Shown here in pieces: positions 1 to 11,843 of a stretch of DNA of 64,000 nucleotides. A program made the translations under genes and the position numbers. How positions within the stretch are numbered: position 1 is the first letter of the stretch; every line of letters starts with the position of its first letter. The stretch lies in the NCBI GenBank assembly GCA_030686995.1, contig CM060691.1, positions 91,329,743 to 91,393,742 of the forward strand. The letters are read 5' to 3'. Origin of the DNA: Artemisia argyi. Its lineage: Eukaryota > Streptophyta > Magnoliopsida > Asterales > Asteraceae. Under the pieces are notes generated by a model, which made no database searches, was not told where the DNA came from, and saw only the letters and a list, made by a program, of their open reading frames with translations.

Positions 1-1027
1 TTGTACATCTGAATTTTTTGGGGAGAGAGTCATTCCTCCATTATAAGTAGTATAGATATGCACATTGGGCGACTGGCTAGATTCAGAATTTTCCCATATA
101 ATAATTATGGCTGCTTTTCCTATTTTGCCATTGTAATCAAACTTGCATTAATTGCTCATTTCTACTTTATTTAATGAGTGTGAGGGCACAAATGACTTTT
201 TATCACTCAAAACTAATTACACATATTATAATTTGCTCAATTTTTATTTGTGTACACCTTTTGCGAGATGAAAAGAGTATAATTTAGGCTAGGAGTGAAT
301 ATGAAGGGTTGCACAGTTGATTCGTATACAACACAATTGCATAATTGAACATGAAAGACATCACATGACAATTTTAATACTATACAATTCAACTAACCAA
401 AAAATAGCATTTTGATTTGTAAATGATTTGCACACTTTATTTTTTAATTGGGACATTTAATCATATGCATTAAATTGTTGTACCATATATGTACATTGCT
501 TTAACCGGTTGTATATATAAGTGTGTAAATCAAAACACAATATGTACAAATTATCTCCTTTTTGATTTTCTTAAAGACAAGTCTGATTTTTATGTGGTTT
601 CAATTGTAACCTTATGGGCCTGAATCCAATACCTTATCAAATATATATAACGAGATGTGCGACGGCCTGCCGCATTGCGGTAGGGCGTCGTTTTATGTCA
701 TTGACCATTGCATGATATTTTTTTTTAAGTAGAAAGTTGGTTGGATTTTGCTCAATGCAATTTTTCTACTAATGAAGTGAGTGGAACCAAAATTAGATAG
801 GACTTGAAAGAACCCGTTGCTAAAAATTTGTAATGTAACATCAGTATCTAACTCCTCATTAACAATTTGGGTGGTTTCAGACCATAAAATTGATTAAACA
901 CATAAGAGAAATAATTTATCTTCAATTTTACTTGTACATGTGAATCCTAACTATAAAATGGAAAAGGAATAAATACTTGTTTCTTTTAATTGAACCTGAT
1001 GATTGATATGATAATAGCTTCTTTTAC
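1..1027. other. AT-rich non-coding host DNA
   Basis: No convincing coding frame on either strand. The stretch is AT-rich with short T runs (about 718-727). On the minus strand it would lie downstream of the exon-like segment ending at 1028, so it may be intron. The only distinct structure is the GC-rich foldback at 660-690, listed separately. Confidence 0.5.
660..690. repeat. GC-rich imperfect hairpin in AT-rich DNA
   Basis: Two 14-base arms (CGACGGCCTGCCGC and GCGGTAGGGCGTCG) pair at 12 of 14 positions around a 3-base loop. The surroundings are strongly AT-rich (TATATATAA just upstream, TTTTATG downstream). No gene or LTR boundary that I can see explains it; it could be the tip of a small inverted-repeat element. 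Confidence 0.6.
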
Positions 1028-1064
1028 CTGTCGCAATTAATGAGAGGTTCTAGGATGGTGACAT
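1028..1064 (-). pseudogene. Exon-like segment, 3' part, split by G1
   Basis: Read on the minus strand, 13951 down to 13913 followed by 1059 down to 1028 gives a 71-nt open segment bounded by an acceptor (ATACACAG before it) and a donor (GTAAAAG after it). Element G1 sits inside it and duplicated GACAT. The predicted peptide (about 23 residues, ending LEPLINCD) is not one I recognise. The evidence is an open frame plus splice consensus, so it could be chance. If real, this host gene was knocked out by the insertion. Confidence 0.35.
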
Positions 1065-2489
1065 TGATACGTGGGAATCGCACCAGGCTTTACCTCTCGA
1101 AGGATCTCGAGAAGCTTACAACCCCCACCAGGCAGTGTACCTGATCGTTGTAGTATAGTATAGTGACAAGTACCGGGGGATTGATCGTTCAACTCAGGAA
1201 TAGTGTCGCTAGGATTAGAAAGTCTCCTAAACTAATTCTAGAGGTGAGAGATGATTATTTTTGTATTTTTATATTTTATAAAAGTAATTAAAATCTCGGT
1301 TTTAAAAGAATGGACGGAATTAGTTGCTAGTCAACTAACCCAATTAACTAAAGTTGCAATCAAAATAAAATAACAGAAATGAAAATAAAACTAATTATAC
1401 TATTGTGGTGTAAATAATGATAGGGAAAGTTGTGTTTACTTAGGTTTCATTACTCCCTAGATATCTTTTACAGGTTGATAATTTGTTACAATTGCATGGA
1501 TGACGGGTTGTATTCCTTAATACTAGTCGTAGAGCCGTGTACAATATTCCCTAACTCTATAGGATCCTACTTCACTCCTATGTCGAGCCATTAGAAGCTC
1601 CTAACATGGGATCATTAGAATTCTCCTACGCATTAAATACAACCAAAAATCATAGTACACCTCTGATCATGTTTCTTAAGACGTTCAAGCATGTTACCAA
1701 TGGAAGTCTGCCAGTTTTCTTAAGCCTAACATCGAGTACAATCATCCGTAACAACTATAAACAAACAATCAACCCATAATTAACATGTAGGTTTCACTAC
1801 ATCTAAGCAAACACAAAAGAGATCTAGCCGAGCATGTTAAATTGAAGACAAGTGTAAAAAGCAACACATAGACATATTGATTGAATTGAAAGAGTACTTA
1901 TCTCAAATTGACATGAAAAGTTCAAAGGGTTGAAACCCTTGAAAAAGCTGGAAAATTTCATCCTAGGGTTTCTCCCTCAAAGTTGCACACTAATGAATAA
2001 AATTTGGAAAACTATATATAGATAATACAGGGTGACGGCGTCATGTGTAAACATGTGACGCCGTCAACTCGCCGCCAATAATGAAATCGGATTGCCTAGA
2101 TCCACTTTTGACACCGTCATGTGTGATTTTGTTCTGGGCCGTCACTAATACTTGGACCATGACGGCCTTGGGTGACGCCGTCATTTCCTATGTACAAAAC
2201 TTTCTGGATCGTCACGTGTATCATCCACTTCCACCTCTTGTATTACTCTTGATGCCGTCATGTAGAAGCTTGTGACGCCGTCAGGTACTGTTCCCAACAA
2301 GAAAAATTAAGACTTTGCCGTTTTCTTCACTTTTATCCTCCAAAAACGTCCAAAATGCTTCCTTTTCAAGATTTCACTCCAAAAGTATCTAAAATGACAA
2401 AAGGAACAATTTAGGGCAATATTTGATCAAATAATCTCGAATTCGGGCTTAAATGACCCCTTAAAAACGGTTCATTTTTCGTCTCATCA
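1065..2489 (-). repeat. 3' LTR of G1
   Basis: Direct repeat of 12479-13912, starting TGATACGTGGG and ending CTCATCA in plus-strand reading. On the minus strand, U3 runs down from 2489. It contains the TGACGCCGTCA word array (2033-2284), then a TATA-like ACTATATATAG (2011-2021), then the R/U5 part. Confidence 0.95.
2033..2284. promoter_or_regulatory. TGACG/CGTCA palindrome array next to TATA box
   Basis: The 11-bp near-palindrome TGACGCCGTCA (or TGACGGCGTCA), or its half-site, occurs about eight times here in AT-rich sequence, abutting the minus-strand TATA-like box at 2011-2021. Equivalent arrays lie at 13454-13710, 23698-23920 and 28722-28945. TGACG is the core site of TGA-class bZIP factors; a role as a stress-responsive enhancer is inference. 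Confidence 0.65.
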
Positions 2490-3093
2490 AATACCCTTAC
2501 ACTTGAGATTTGCTTGTCCTCAAGCAAATGCGCTTTTATTCTAATCAAAATACAAGTTAGGGGTCATTTAACACTAATATAAAAGTAATTACAACAAATA
2601 ATCGTTCCACTAAAGACCAAAGACAAGCACGGAGGTTATACACTAGCATAATAGTGTTTAGATACTCACATCTCTCGGGTGTAATAAAGTATATATCACA
2701 ATATGGAAATGGAAAACATCTCTCACTACCTGTCATGGCAAAATAGATTACCATAGGCTTGGGAAAGGATCAAACCTCCACCACTTGGCGTAAGCACCTA
2801 GGATAAACTATCAAAGAGGTCTTTCAAAGGGTTATAACGTTAGGTGTAGGGATATGAAATACACGGTTTTGTTGGGTATAGGCAATATTTACTGGTGGCG
2901 AGTTAATCATCTTGGTTAATTACATGTACAATATGGCGTTGCTAAGCGAAGATTAGACTCGACTTAAGCTAATAAATCAAAAATAACAAAAACATAAAAC
3001 AATCATAAAATGAAACGGGATGGTAGTCCGTATGTTTTTTTCTCCTTTCTTTTTCTATTTTTTTTTTTCTTTTTCTTTATTTTTCGATTTTTC

Positions 3094-3139
<46 letters not shown>

Positions 3140-4990
3140 ATACACTCTTACCCTACCATCCAAAATAATAAACCATAGGGAATGTACATTCCCCTTACAT
3201 TTGAATTTTTACATACTTTACAATAAACTAATTTAATGACTCGAATTAAGATAATCAAAACACTTGGAGCACTTTTAAGATTAACGCACATATGAGGGTA
3301 ATATATGATGTTCTTCCCCATTACTCCATAACACAAGTACTTTACCCATGAGTCCCAATCATCCCAAAACAATATGTACAAGATATGACTTGACTTAGCA
3401 ACCATGTAATCAATTAGATAATTAACTAAGGGTTTAAACATGTAACAATAATGCACTAAAGATGAGTGAATACAAGGAAGGCTAAGGCGATTTGGTTGCA
3501 CATTTGGGTGGGTTGTAACAAATTCTTCCTTTAAGTAAGATGCTTAAAGTTAGAAACGAAAATATAGGCTCGGAGGGGTGTACTAGGGGTTTCGTGTACT
3601 AAAAATGAGTACAACGCTAAGGTGTGGGAAAAAATTAATTGACTTTACTAGCCAAGGTAATTTGACTTAAATGGTCAAGTAATTATGATACGGGTTTAAC
3701 ACAAGGGTGATCCTAATGCCTCTTATCATGTAGTAAATCCTACCACACGAATGTAGTCTCACTAGCGGTCTCGGGATGCATCACTAACGCAAGTTCTAGA
3801 ATCTAAATGCTACCGGTACACTCATAAACACTAATAGTAAATGCTTTTCCTATCAAATCTAAAGGCGAACCTCACATATTTGGGTGGAAAATTTTTCTGA
3901 ATGGTACGGTTTTGTGCTAGTCATACAACTCCTATCCATGAGACGCTTGCTAAGGCTAAAGTTTCACTCCTAAATGTTGTAAAAAATTTTAAATTTGGCG
4001 CTAAAATTACACTAACAAGTATTTCTCTTAGTTTTATTACACACCTACTATCAAACAAACAAACTCAAGTGCAGTTGTATCCTATAAGGTATCATCATTT
4101 ACCCTCCCCTTACACTTAGGATGAACATTGTCCCTAATGTTCAATTAAAGAATGTAAAAGTGAAATAGGTAAAAGAATGAAAGCAAATACTCCCCTGATT
4201 CGTTCGGTGTGGATAGTGTAGTAACAAGGTTAGATCTTCCTCCAAGAAAATGAACATTCAAAGCTTCCCTTCCAGAAAAATAAATCATCTTCTTATCATA
4301 CATAACCTGTTAAACCTGAGAAAACAAACAAGGCAACCTCGCGTAAAATCGGCGGCAATCTATATATACCAACAAGTCCTAGAAAACATTGTAAGATATA
4401 ATGCTTGTGGAATGAATGTTTGCAGATTTCCTGGAGTTTATAAAACTAAAGAATTAACAAAAACTTTAAGACTCCGTTAGAAAAACAAAAGTCGCAAAAT
4501 TTCCAGAATTTTACACGTGACGCCGTCAGGAATTAATTCATGACACCGTCAGAAGTGACCTGCAGAAATCTTTACGTAAAGTTTCCGGAAAATTTCTGGA
4601 AAAACTTATGTCTTACTTCCTGGAAAATCCTGCAAAACATCATTATGACTCGATACAAGCATTTGACTCTAACAAGTACTAATACACATGTTCATTTAAT
4701 ATTGTGGCGAATCATGATCAATTTCGTTCTTAAAAACAAATTTGGGGTTTCCCCTTACACTTAGCTTTTTTGCAAAATACCTTTATATGAAGTTAAGACG
4801 AAGTTAAACGACAAAATAAAGCATTTTCACAATTTAGTTTTGAAACATGATCTACCAACAATAAAAATAAAGCATGCATACGGAAACAAATAACAATCAA
4901 ACAATTAAAAATCACATAAAACATGGGTTGCCTCCCTAGAAGCGCTTTTCTTTATTTACGAGTATTGTAGCTAGACTCAAGGTCATGGGC
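2490..4990 (-). other. Long non-coding 3' region of G1
   Basis: About 2.5 kb between the end of pol and the 3' LTR, with no credible coding frame. It is shared at high similarity with 24122-26556 of G2, including a T-rich tract (3040-3137, with a 42-base pure T run), a second copy of the TGACGCCGTCA word (4515-4552), and the stretch ending at the pol stop. Conservation between an autonomous-type and a non-autonomous element suggests cis functions such as plus-strand priming or packaging. Confidence 0.7.
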
Positions 4991-6255
4991 TACGTGACCT
5001 CATCTTCAAATGTTACATCCTCCTCACTAATCATCTAATTACTACTTTCTTGATAATGTTTTACATGTTGTATGTTGACAGTGAACTCTCTATTTTCATC
5101 GTCCGTTAATACAACAGCTCCAGTTTTAGGGGAACTTTTCACCGTAAAGGGCCCATACCATCTAGACATGAGTTTCCGGTAAATAACCTTAACCGAGAGT
5201 TATACAATAGAACTTTGTCTCCTTCTAAGAATTCCTTAGGTTTCTTAATTCACTGGTCATGCCATCTTTTCGCCCGTTCTTTATATGTAACGGAGGATTC
5301 ATACGCTTCTAGGCTTAACTCATCAAGCTCATGGAATTGCAAGAACCTATTCGTTCCAGCAACCGTATAATCCAAATTACATGCCTTAAGTACCCAATAA
5401 GCCTTGTGTTCGAGTTCCACCAGAAGGTGACACGCCTTGCCATAAACCATGCAGAACGGGGTCGTTCCAATAGGTGTCTTATTGGCTGTTCGGAATGCCC
5501 ATAAGGCCTCATCGAGTTTAAATGACCAATCCTTTCTGTTTTGATTAACTGTCTTTTCTAATATTCTTTTAATTGTCCTATTGGTGTTTTCGACTTGACT
5601 GTTGGTTTGTGGGTGATAGGCGGTGGAGAACCGGTGGGAAACTCCATATCTCTTCATGACCTTTTCCATTTGCGCATTGCAAAAGTGGGCCCCCCTATCA
5701 CTAATGAGAGCTTTAGGAATGCCGAACCTAGCGAACAGCTTTTTCAGAAAATGAATAACTACCCTAGCATCGTTGGTCCTAAGGGCTTGTGCCTCTACCC
5801 ATTTTGAAACATAATCGATGGCCACTAAAATGTATTTGTTCCCCCCTGAAGATGGAAAGGGTCCCATGAAATCAATTCCCCAAACATCGAAAACCTCACA
5901 AACTTGTATAAAATTCTGAGGCGCTTCATCTTTGTTCGATATATTCCCGTCCCGTTGACATGCATCGCATGCTTGTATCATCTCTTTTACATCTCGAAAT
6001 ATCGTGGGCCAATAGAATCCCGCATCGAAAATCTTTCGTGCGGTGGTGTTTATCCCATGATGGCCCCAAGAAGGGCCTTAATGACATTCTTTCATAATCT
6101 TTATTGCCTCATTTCCCGAAACACAACCCCTGATTATTTGATCAGGACATCTTCGGAATAAGATTGTTCGTCCCAAAAGTAGTATTTTAGTTGGGCAAAG
6201 AACCTTTTCTTTTTGTATCTATTCATGTGTTCCGGAATGAGCCTGCTTGCAAGAT
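4991..6255 (-). pseudogene. G1 pol 3' part: integrase
   Basis: Encodes the gypsy integrase that would join element cDNA to the chromosome. In minus order there is the end of the zinc-binding region (FYWPT, then [11 protein letters not shown]), then the D,D,E core: first Asp in WGIDFMGPF, second in ISDRGAHF, Glu in NSQVENTNR, all present. The core is open from 5981 to 5250, ending with a stop right after KRWHDQ. Beyond it the C-terminal domain continues out of frame or after the stop (a GPFTVK-like piece near 5150), finishing in DEVT and a stop at about 4992. Upstream there is an in-frame stop near 6080. The piece 6100-6255 belongs to the RT-integrase linker and is duplicated beyond the inserted LTR. 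Confidence 0.88.
6100..6255. repeat. 156-bp flanking duplication, left copy
   Basis: Identical to 8077-8232 except one base (T at 6190 versus C at 8167). It abuts the left end (TGTTGATATAA) of the inserted Sirevirus-type LTR. This is pol-coding sequence of G1, so it is a duplicated target rather than part of the LTR. Confidence 0.93.
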
Positions 6256-6645
6256 TGTTGATATAAATAATTGACTGAAAACATTATTCATATCTTCCGA
6301 TATCTCTATGTTTTGATAATCACAAAACTTAAACTAATCAAACCAAAGATCATGACATAAACAAGTATTTGGTGATTAATATTTCTCTTTACATCCAAAT
6401 CACTTAAGGTATGAATAAACAAAGTGTTTAGTGCAATGTATGATCAAAGGGGTATTTAATTAACTAATACAAAGTGTATTTAATTATATAATCTTATTAT
6501 ATATTTTTGAAAAACACTTTTGGTAATAAGGAAAAATGTTTTAATCATACTAAATATATGATTTCAAATATTTAACCAAAATCAGTTAGTTTTTCACCAA
6601 ATAAACTTTCCCCACTAAAAGACAAAGTTTCTGGCCGTTACAGTT

Positions 6646-6725
6646 GGGCGGCCCCCTTAATTATAAGGGGCGGCCCCCTTAATTTTAAGGGGGCCGGCCA
6701 TGCTTTAAGGGGACCGGCCACGCTC
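6646..6725. promoter_or_regulatory. GGCC-rich palindromic array upstream of TATA
   Basis: Repeats built on GGGCGGCCCCCTTAA, AAGGGGCGGCC and AAGGGGACCGGCC lie directly upstream of TATAAATA (6746). GC-rich words in an otherwise AT-rich LTR. They hold the same position as the GGACCGTC array of element A and the TGACGCCGTCA array of G1. Confidence 0.6.
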
Positions 6726-7163
6726 CTCTGTCAGAAACGTTTGCCTATAAATACCACCTTAAACCTGGATTTTTTCCCCACCTTTTTGCACAAAAACTTT
6801 CTGTTCTAGATCTCCATTTCAATTCTAAAAATCCTTTGATCATTTCATAAGCCTTTGTTTCCAAGTGATCCGAAGCCTCATTCTTTCAAGTGCAAAGAGA
6901 AGAATACTTCTATTAGAAGTATTACAACTTAGTATCATCTTGCTATCTAAGTTGTTTGTTTACATTTCCTTGTATATCTTTCATACTTTGGTGAATAAGG
7001 TGTATGTATTAGTAAACTAGATTTAGTTGAAGAATCTAGAATTGTTGTAAGTGTGAAGTGTGACTTGAAGTGAAGAAGAAGGGTTAGATAGTAGTGGTGA
7101 TAGGAGATTGTAGCAATAGGAGCTTGTAGTGAAGAAATTAAGGATCTCTAGTGGAGAAGACTA

Positions 7164-7490
7164 GAAGACATTTGTAGATTGAAGTTGTGAAGACATTAGT
7201 GGCTTGAAGGTGTCAAGACATTAGTGCATTGAAGGTGTGAAGACATTAGTGGCTTGAAGGTGTCAAGACACTAGTGCATTGAAGTTGCAAAGATATTAGT
7301 GACTTGAAGGTGTCAAGACATTAGTACTTTGAAGGTGTGAAGAGAATAGAAGATTGGTGTATAGAAGATTGGTGTGTAGAAGATTGGTGTGAAGAAAATA
7401 GTAGATTGGTGTGAAGATTGGTGTGTAGATTGGTGTGTAGATTGGTGTGAAGATTGGTGTGTAAATTGGTGTGTATATTGGTGTGTACGG
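7164..7490. repeat. Tandem repeats in LTR leader
   Basis: About seven copies of a 25-bp unit (core GACATTAGTGGCTTGAAGG) at 7164-7340 are followed by short units of the type GAAGATTGGTGTGTA at 7348-7490. They lie downstream of the TATA box, where element A has its 42-bp hairpin units. Confidence 0.85.
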
Positions 7491-8076
7491 TTTTCTCCGC
7501 CATAAAGGAGGTCTTTGATCTAGTGAAGAAAACTCTCGAGTAGGTGACTCGGGGAGTGGAGTAGGGCAAGGAAGGTGTCCTTGTAGCCGAACCACTATAA
7601 ATCCTTTGTGTCTCGGTTTGATCTTTCCATCTCTCACTCTTTGATTTATTACTTACTTGCATTTCACACATAGTCATAATTTATAGTATTGTGCATATGA
7701 TTGATTTCACATAAACATCAAACTAAAATCCATTCATAAAACTAATCTTACAAAAACCAACCTAGTACATATAATTATATCTATACACTACTATACATAT
7801 ATATGCTTACATAAAATATATGAAATTGTATATTCTTTCCAAACATTATACATAAGCATTGTATATATAAAACCTTTAATAAATCTTGTATTTATACTTT
7901 TGTAGTTAAGTGTTTTGAAATTGTACATTATACATAAGTAGTATTTATACAAAATCATAAATTAACTAGTTTATATATTTATGTATTAAAGTGATTTGAA
8001 AGTTTCATCTTAGAAACTATCTTTTACAAATAAGCAAAACGAAAAAGACGTAAAACTATTCAACCCCCCCTTCTAG

Positions 8077-8232
8077 TTTATTGCCTCATTTCCCGAAACA
8101 CAACCCCTGATTATTTGATCAGGACATCTTCGGAATAAGATTGTTCGTCCCAAAAGTAGTATTTTAGCTGGGCAAAGAACCTTTTCTTTTTGTATCTATT
8201 CATGTGTTCCGGAATGAGCCTGCTTGCAAGAT
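8077..8232. repeat. 156-bp flanking duplication, right copy
   Basis: Right copy of the duplication described at 6100-6255. It is continuous with the RT-RNase H frame that continues to higher coordinates. Confidence 0.93.
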
Positions 8233-9547
8233 AATTAGCATAATCAGTGTACCAAGGTTCAGAATCTGTCATTGACATGAGCTGTTCGTCAGGGAATGAA
8301 TCTCGAATCTCGCTTTTATCAAGCTCATTGAGGGGATTTTCAAGATGAGAGAGGTGATCAGCAGCCAAATTCTCCGCCCCCCTTTTATCATGAATTTCAA
8401 CATCAAACTCTTGTAACAACAAGATCCACCGAATTAGTCGTGGTTTAGCATCTTGCTTAGCAAAAAGATATTGGAGAGCCGAATGATCAGTGAAAACAAC
8501 CGTCTTTGAAAGGACAAGATATTGACGGAATTTGTCGAAAGCGAACACCACGGCTAATAATTCTTTTTTGGTGGTAGAGTAATTCTCTTGAGTGGGATTC
8601 ATAGTTTTGCTAGCGTAGTATATAGGTTGGAATTGTTTGTCACGCCTTTGGCCTAATACTGCCCCAACATCAGAGTCGCTAGCATCGCACATGATCTCGA
8701 AAGGTAACTCCCAGTTGGGTGTAACCATGATTGGGGCTTGCGTGAGTTCCTTTTTCAGGAGATCGAATGCTTCCTTGCATTCTTGAGAGAAATCGAAAGG
8801 GGCATCTTTTACCAGCAATTGAGTCATTGGCCGAGCTATTTTAGAGAAATCTTTAATGAATCTCCTGTAGAACCCGGCGTGGCCTAACAAGCTGCGTATT
8901 GCCTTAACAGTTGTGGGATAAGGTAATTTAGATATAGCTTCAACCTTTGTTTGGTCCACCTCAATCCCATTCCCTGAGACCTTATGTCCTAGCACAATCC
9001 CTTCTTTTACCATAAAATGGCATTTCTCCCAATTTAAGACAAAGTTGGTTTCCTCGCAACGTTTGATCATTTTCTCGAGGTTAGGAAGACAGCGGTCGAA
9101 AGAGTTCCCGAAGACCGAAAAGTCATCCATGAAAACTTCCATGTTGTCTTCCATTAGTTCGTGAAAAATTGCGGTCATGCATCGCTGAAAAGTGGCGGGA
9201 GCGTTACACAGCCCAAAAGGCATCCTTTTATAGGCGAATGTTCCATAAGGGCAAGTAAACGTGGTTTTTTCTTGGTCCTCAGGTGCTATGGGGATTTGGA
9301 AATATCCTGAGAATCTATCCAAGAAACAGTAGTACTCGTGCCTGGATAATCTTTCCAACATTTGGTCAATGAATGGGAGGGGAAAGTGATCCTTCCTGGT
9401 GGCATCATTGAGCTTTCTATAATCGATGCATACCCGCCAGCCAGTAACTGTTCTCTGGGGTACTATCTCACCGATGTCATTTTTCACCAGAGTCATTCCT
9501 CCTTTCTTTGGTACAACCTGTACAAGACTAACCCACGGGCTATCCAA
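8111..9547 (-). pseudogene. G1 reverse transcriptase and RNase H
   Basis: Open for 478 codons. It copies element RNA into DNA and removes the RNA strand. RT begins mid-domain at DSPWVS (preceding GLIYP codons are in another frame, so there is a break at about 9548). It then shows VQVVPKKGG, the WRVCIDYRKLN motif, FSGYFQIPI, MPFGLCNAPATFQ and the catalytic FMDD (canonical YxDD). RNase H follows, with MCDASDSDVGAVL, TTKKELLAVV and FTDHSALQYL. A linker up to LKYYFWDEQS leads towards integrase, but the inserted LTR at 6256-8076 separates the two. The catalytic residues are present, yet no uninterrupted polyprotein can be made. No true ATG start is expected, because this is the middle of a polyprotein. 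Confidence 0.93.
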
Positions 9548-10229
9548 ATTGGGTAAATCAGCCCTGCATCCAAAAGTTTGATAACTTCTCTTTTCACTAC
9601 CTCCTTAATGTTGGGATTCACCCGCCTCTGGGGTTGCACGGCTGGTTTATAGTTTTCTTCCATAAGGATCTTATGCGTGCAAAAATTTGAGTCAATCCCC
9701 TTAATGTCGGCTACACTCCATGCAAGGACTCCCTTATATTTCTTTAGGACTCCAAGGAGCCTATCTTTTTGTTCATGCTCAAGGGAAGAGTTTATGATTA
9801 CTGGTAGTTGATCCTCTCTCTGGAGGAAGGCATACTCAAGGTGGTTTGGGAGTTCTTTGAGCTCTAGCTTAGGTGGTTCGAATAGAGGGCTCTAGCTTGT
9901 TTTCGGGTTTACGGAGCTCAAGTTGCTCAGTGGTTTCTTGTCTGGGATGGAAGGAGACCGCGCTAGCGCCCTTCGTCTTCTCCTCCTCCAATATGGGGAG
10001 GAAACTCTCATCCCGTAACTAGCCTTCTTTGATTTGTTCATTAACAAAGTTGTCCATGACATCCGTTAGTTCATCGACCTCTCCGATGAAATAGAGCCGG
10101 TTAGCTGCTTCGAGAGACAGATTCATAGTGTCTTTAATATCGAATGTCAAGCTTCGGTTCCTACTCGTAAGGTTAACTTGCCGTCGTGAACATCAATGAC
10201 TGCACGAGCGGTAGCAAGAAATTGTCTCC
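9548..10229 (-). pseudogene. Degraded protease-RT linker of G1 pol
   Basis: Several short frames continue the polyprotein, including a stretch reading NLSLEAANRLYFIGEVDE (near 10080-10130) typical of the Athila-type linker after protease. The conserved glycine-rich protease tail (GRQFLAT-like, about 10200-10235) is out of frame with the protease body, which implies a single-base deletion near 10235. Not translatable as it stands. Confidence 0.6.
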
Positions 10230-10550
10230 CTAAATGATGGGCACCAAGTCATCCTCCTCCATCTCCAAGATCATGAAGTCAACCGGAAATTTGAACTTCC
10301 CAACTTTGACTAGCACATTCTCGCATATCCCTAGGGGATATTTGACCGATCTATCGGCTAGTTGGATGTTCATACGGGTAGGCTTTAGTCCAGAATATCC
10401 TAGTTTGAGGAACATGGAGTGGGGTATGAGGTTGATGCTCACCCCTAAATCGACAAGAGCATTCTTTATTGATAGAGATTCTATGGAACAGGGCAAGGTG
10501 AAGCTGCCTGGATAATCTACCTTTTTGGGTAGCCCTCGTTGGGTCACCAC
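10230..10550 (-). pseudogene. G1 aspartic protease
   Basis: Retroelement protease that cleaves the gag-pol polyprotein. The catalytic region reads KNALVDLGVSINLIPHS, with Asp in the DLG form used by this lineage. It is followed by LADRSVKYPLGICENVLVKV and FPVDFMILEMEEDDLVPII, a pattern characteristic of Athila-like proteases. The frame closes just before the usual ILGRPFL segment, which lies in a neighbouring frame. It is flanked by gag on the high-coordinate side and RT on the low side, the expected gypsy order. Confidence 0.85.
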
Positions 10551-10835
10551 CGAACATTCTTCCCCAGAGTCACAAGACCCTCGAGTTTCTTTCGGTTGGC
10601 AAGTAATCTTTTGAAGTATGAGCTATACTTTGGCATGTGATAGCAAGCATCAAGGAGAGGTATGGTGACCACTGAATCTTTTAGATATGACAAGAATCTC
10701 TTATTATCGTTATCAATTTTCTGGTTTTTTTAGGCGGGACGGGAATGGGATTCTCACAGGTTGGTTAGGTGGAGTTGATGGGGATGGGGTCACCAGGGGA
10801 GGTTGTTCAGGAGCCTCGTTGCTCACATTACCTTC

Positions 10836-11354
10836 CTACTCGTGGGGCTCGTTTGGATCAATGGTGCAAGGGTGTGAGCTCGGATAAGGAGGGTCCTTGG
10901 TTGTTGTTCCAGCTTGAGTAGTTACCGCGAGCAGGGGATCTTTTTGGCTTACCGGTGGTCTGTCATGGCCATCAAGGGTAGCATTAAGCTTGTTGAACCA
11001 TTTTTCCATGCCATTCCGTTGCTCAGCAATGAGCTCGTCAAGACCTTTCAATTGTAAGCCTTTTTTTTGAGTAAAGTGAGCAAGGTCATCTTCAAAAGTG
11101 CTCCTGATTTTGTATTCAGGGCCTTCCTCCCCTTCTTTTCTGTTCACCAGATTTCCCCAAAGGGTATAATCATCGTTTTGGTAAAAAGGCAAAAGGGAGG
11201 GGTCAACATAGATGTCATGTCCTGACAAACACGCATGTTCGGTCGTGGTTTCTCCTCCGCATTCCTCTACCTCGTGCGGGCCCCCACAGTAGTCGCATAT
11301 CAAGTAAGGATTTGAAAGTTGTTTAGTTGTTCTCGACCCCGCAAGGTATTCCAC
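10836..11354 (-). pseudogene. G1 gag C-terminal part with zinc knuckle
   Basis: 172-codon open segment with the nucleic-acid-binding motif CDYCGGPHEVEEC (C-x2-C-x4-H-x4-C spacing) about 20 residues in. A charged linker follows (FEDDLAHFTQKKGLQL, then LDELIAEQRNGMEKWFNKL, which looks helical) as seen in Athila-type gag. It would bind genomic RNA in the virus-like particle. It is separated from the upstream gag segments by frame breaks at about 11360-11530. Confidence 0.75.
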
Positions 11355-11534
11355 CCTTTCGTGAATTTTTCTTAGCCGATCTGAGGGTGTTTATGTGATT
11401 TCGGACGTGCTCATAGTCGATTCAGGTTCATCCCAAGTATCGTCCTGGTCTTGAGCATATTTCTTAATCCTATTCCACCCTTCCTCGGCACTAAGATTGG
11501 CTATTTTCCCTTTTCTAGAATTGTTGATTCCGTT

Positions 11535-11806
11535 CTAGTCTTTTGAGGAGACATTGTCGTAGAAGATTTGGACCAGAAGCCAAAGCTCGATGCCATGATG
11601 GGGAACTTGTATTATTAAATCCTTGAATCTAATCCATGATTTATGGATGGGTTCGTCCTTTCCCTTTCGAAAGCGGAGGATCCTATCCCTAAATACTGAG
11701 GTTTTCCCTGCTGGGAAGAACATCTCATAAAACTTGGATATAAGTTGCTCCCATGTAAAGATAGACTCGGAGGGAAGTCTATCATACCACTCTTTGGCTT
11801 TTTCAT
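11535..11806 (-). pseudogene. G1 gag capsid part, frameshifted
   Basis: Two overlapping frames (11615-11806 and 11535-11723) together cover the conserved retrotransposon gag domain: LRFRKGKDEPIHKSWIRFKD and VPHHGIELWLLVQIFYDNV match the usual capsid C-terminal pattern of plant gypsy gag. A frameshift lies between 11660 and 11720, and an in-frame stop near 11840 separates this from the N-terminal segment. Confidence 0.75.
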
Positions 11807-11843
11807 AAAGAGTGAAAGGGAAGAATCTTAATCGGGACGTGTT

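Larger units (their letters stand above)
6256..8076 (+). mobile_element. Solo Sirevirus-type LTR inserted in G1 pol
   Basis: A non-coding unit of 1.82 kb starting TGTTGATATAAATAAT (compare TGTTAATTCAAATAAT of element A). It has a TATA box (TATAAATA at 6746), tandem repeats, a block closely matching A (CTCGGGGAGTGGAGTAGG, then CCGAACCACTATAAATC, 7531-7650), and an end in CCCCCCTTCTAGTTT. The last few bases seen in A (CTACA) are missing, so the right end is not a clean LTR terminus. Flanks are a 156-bp duplication rather than 5 bp. No protein-coding capacity; apparent frames at 7296-7677 are repeat artefacts. Confidence 0.85.

Noticed and set aside
7296..7677. Overlapping minus-strand frames with His-Thr-Asn-Leu repeats
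   Set aside because: They translate a short tandem DNA repeat of the inserted LTR in two frames; no ATG context or homology supports a protein.
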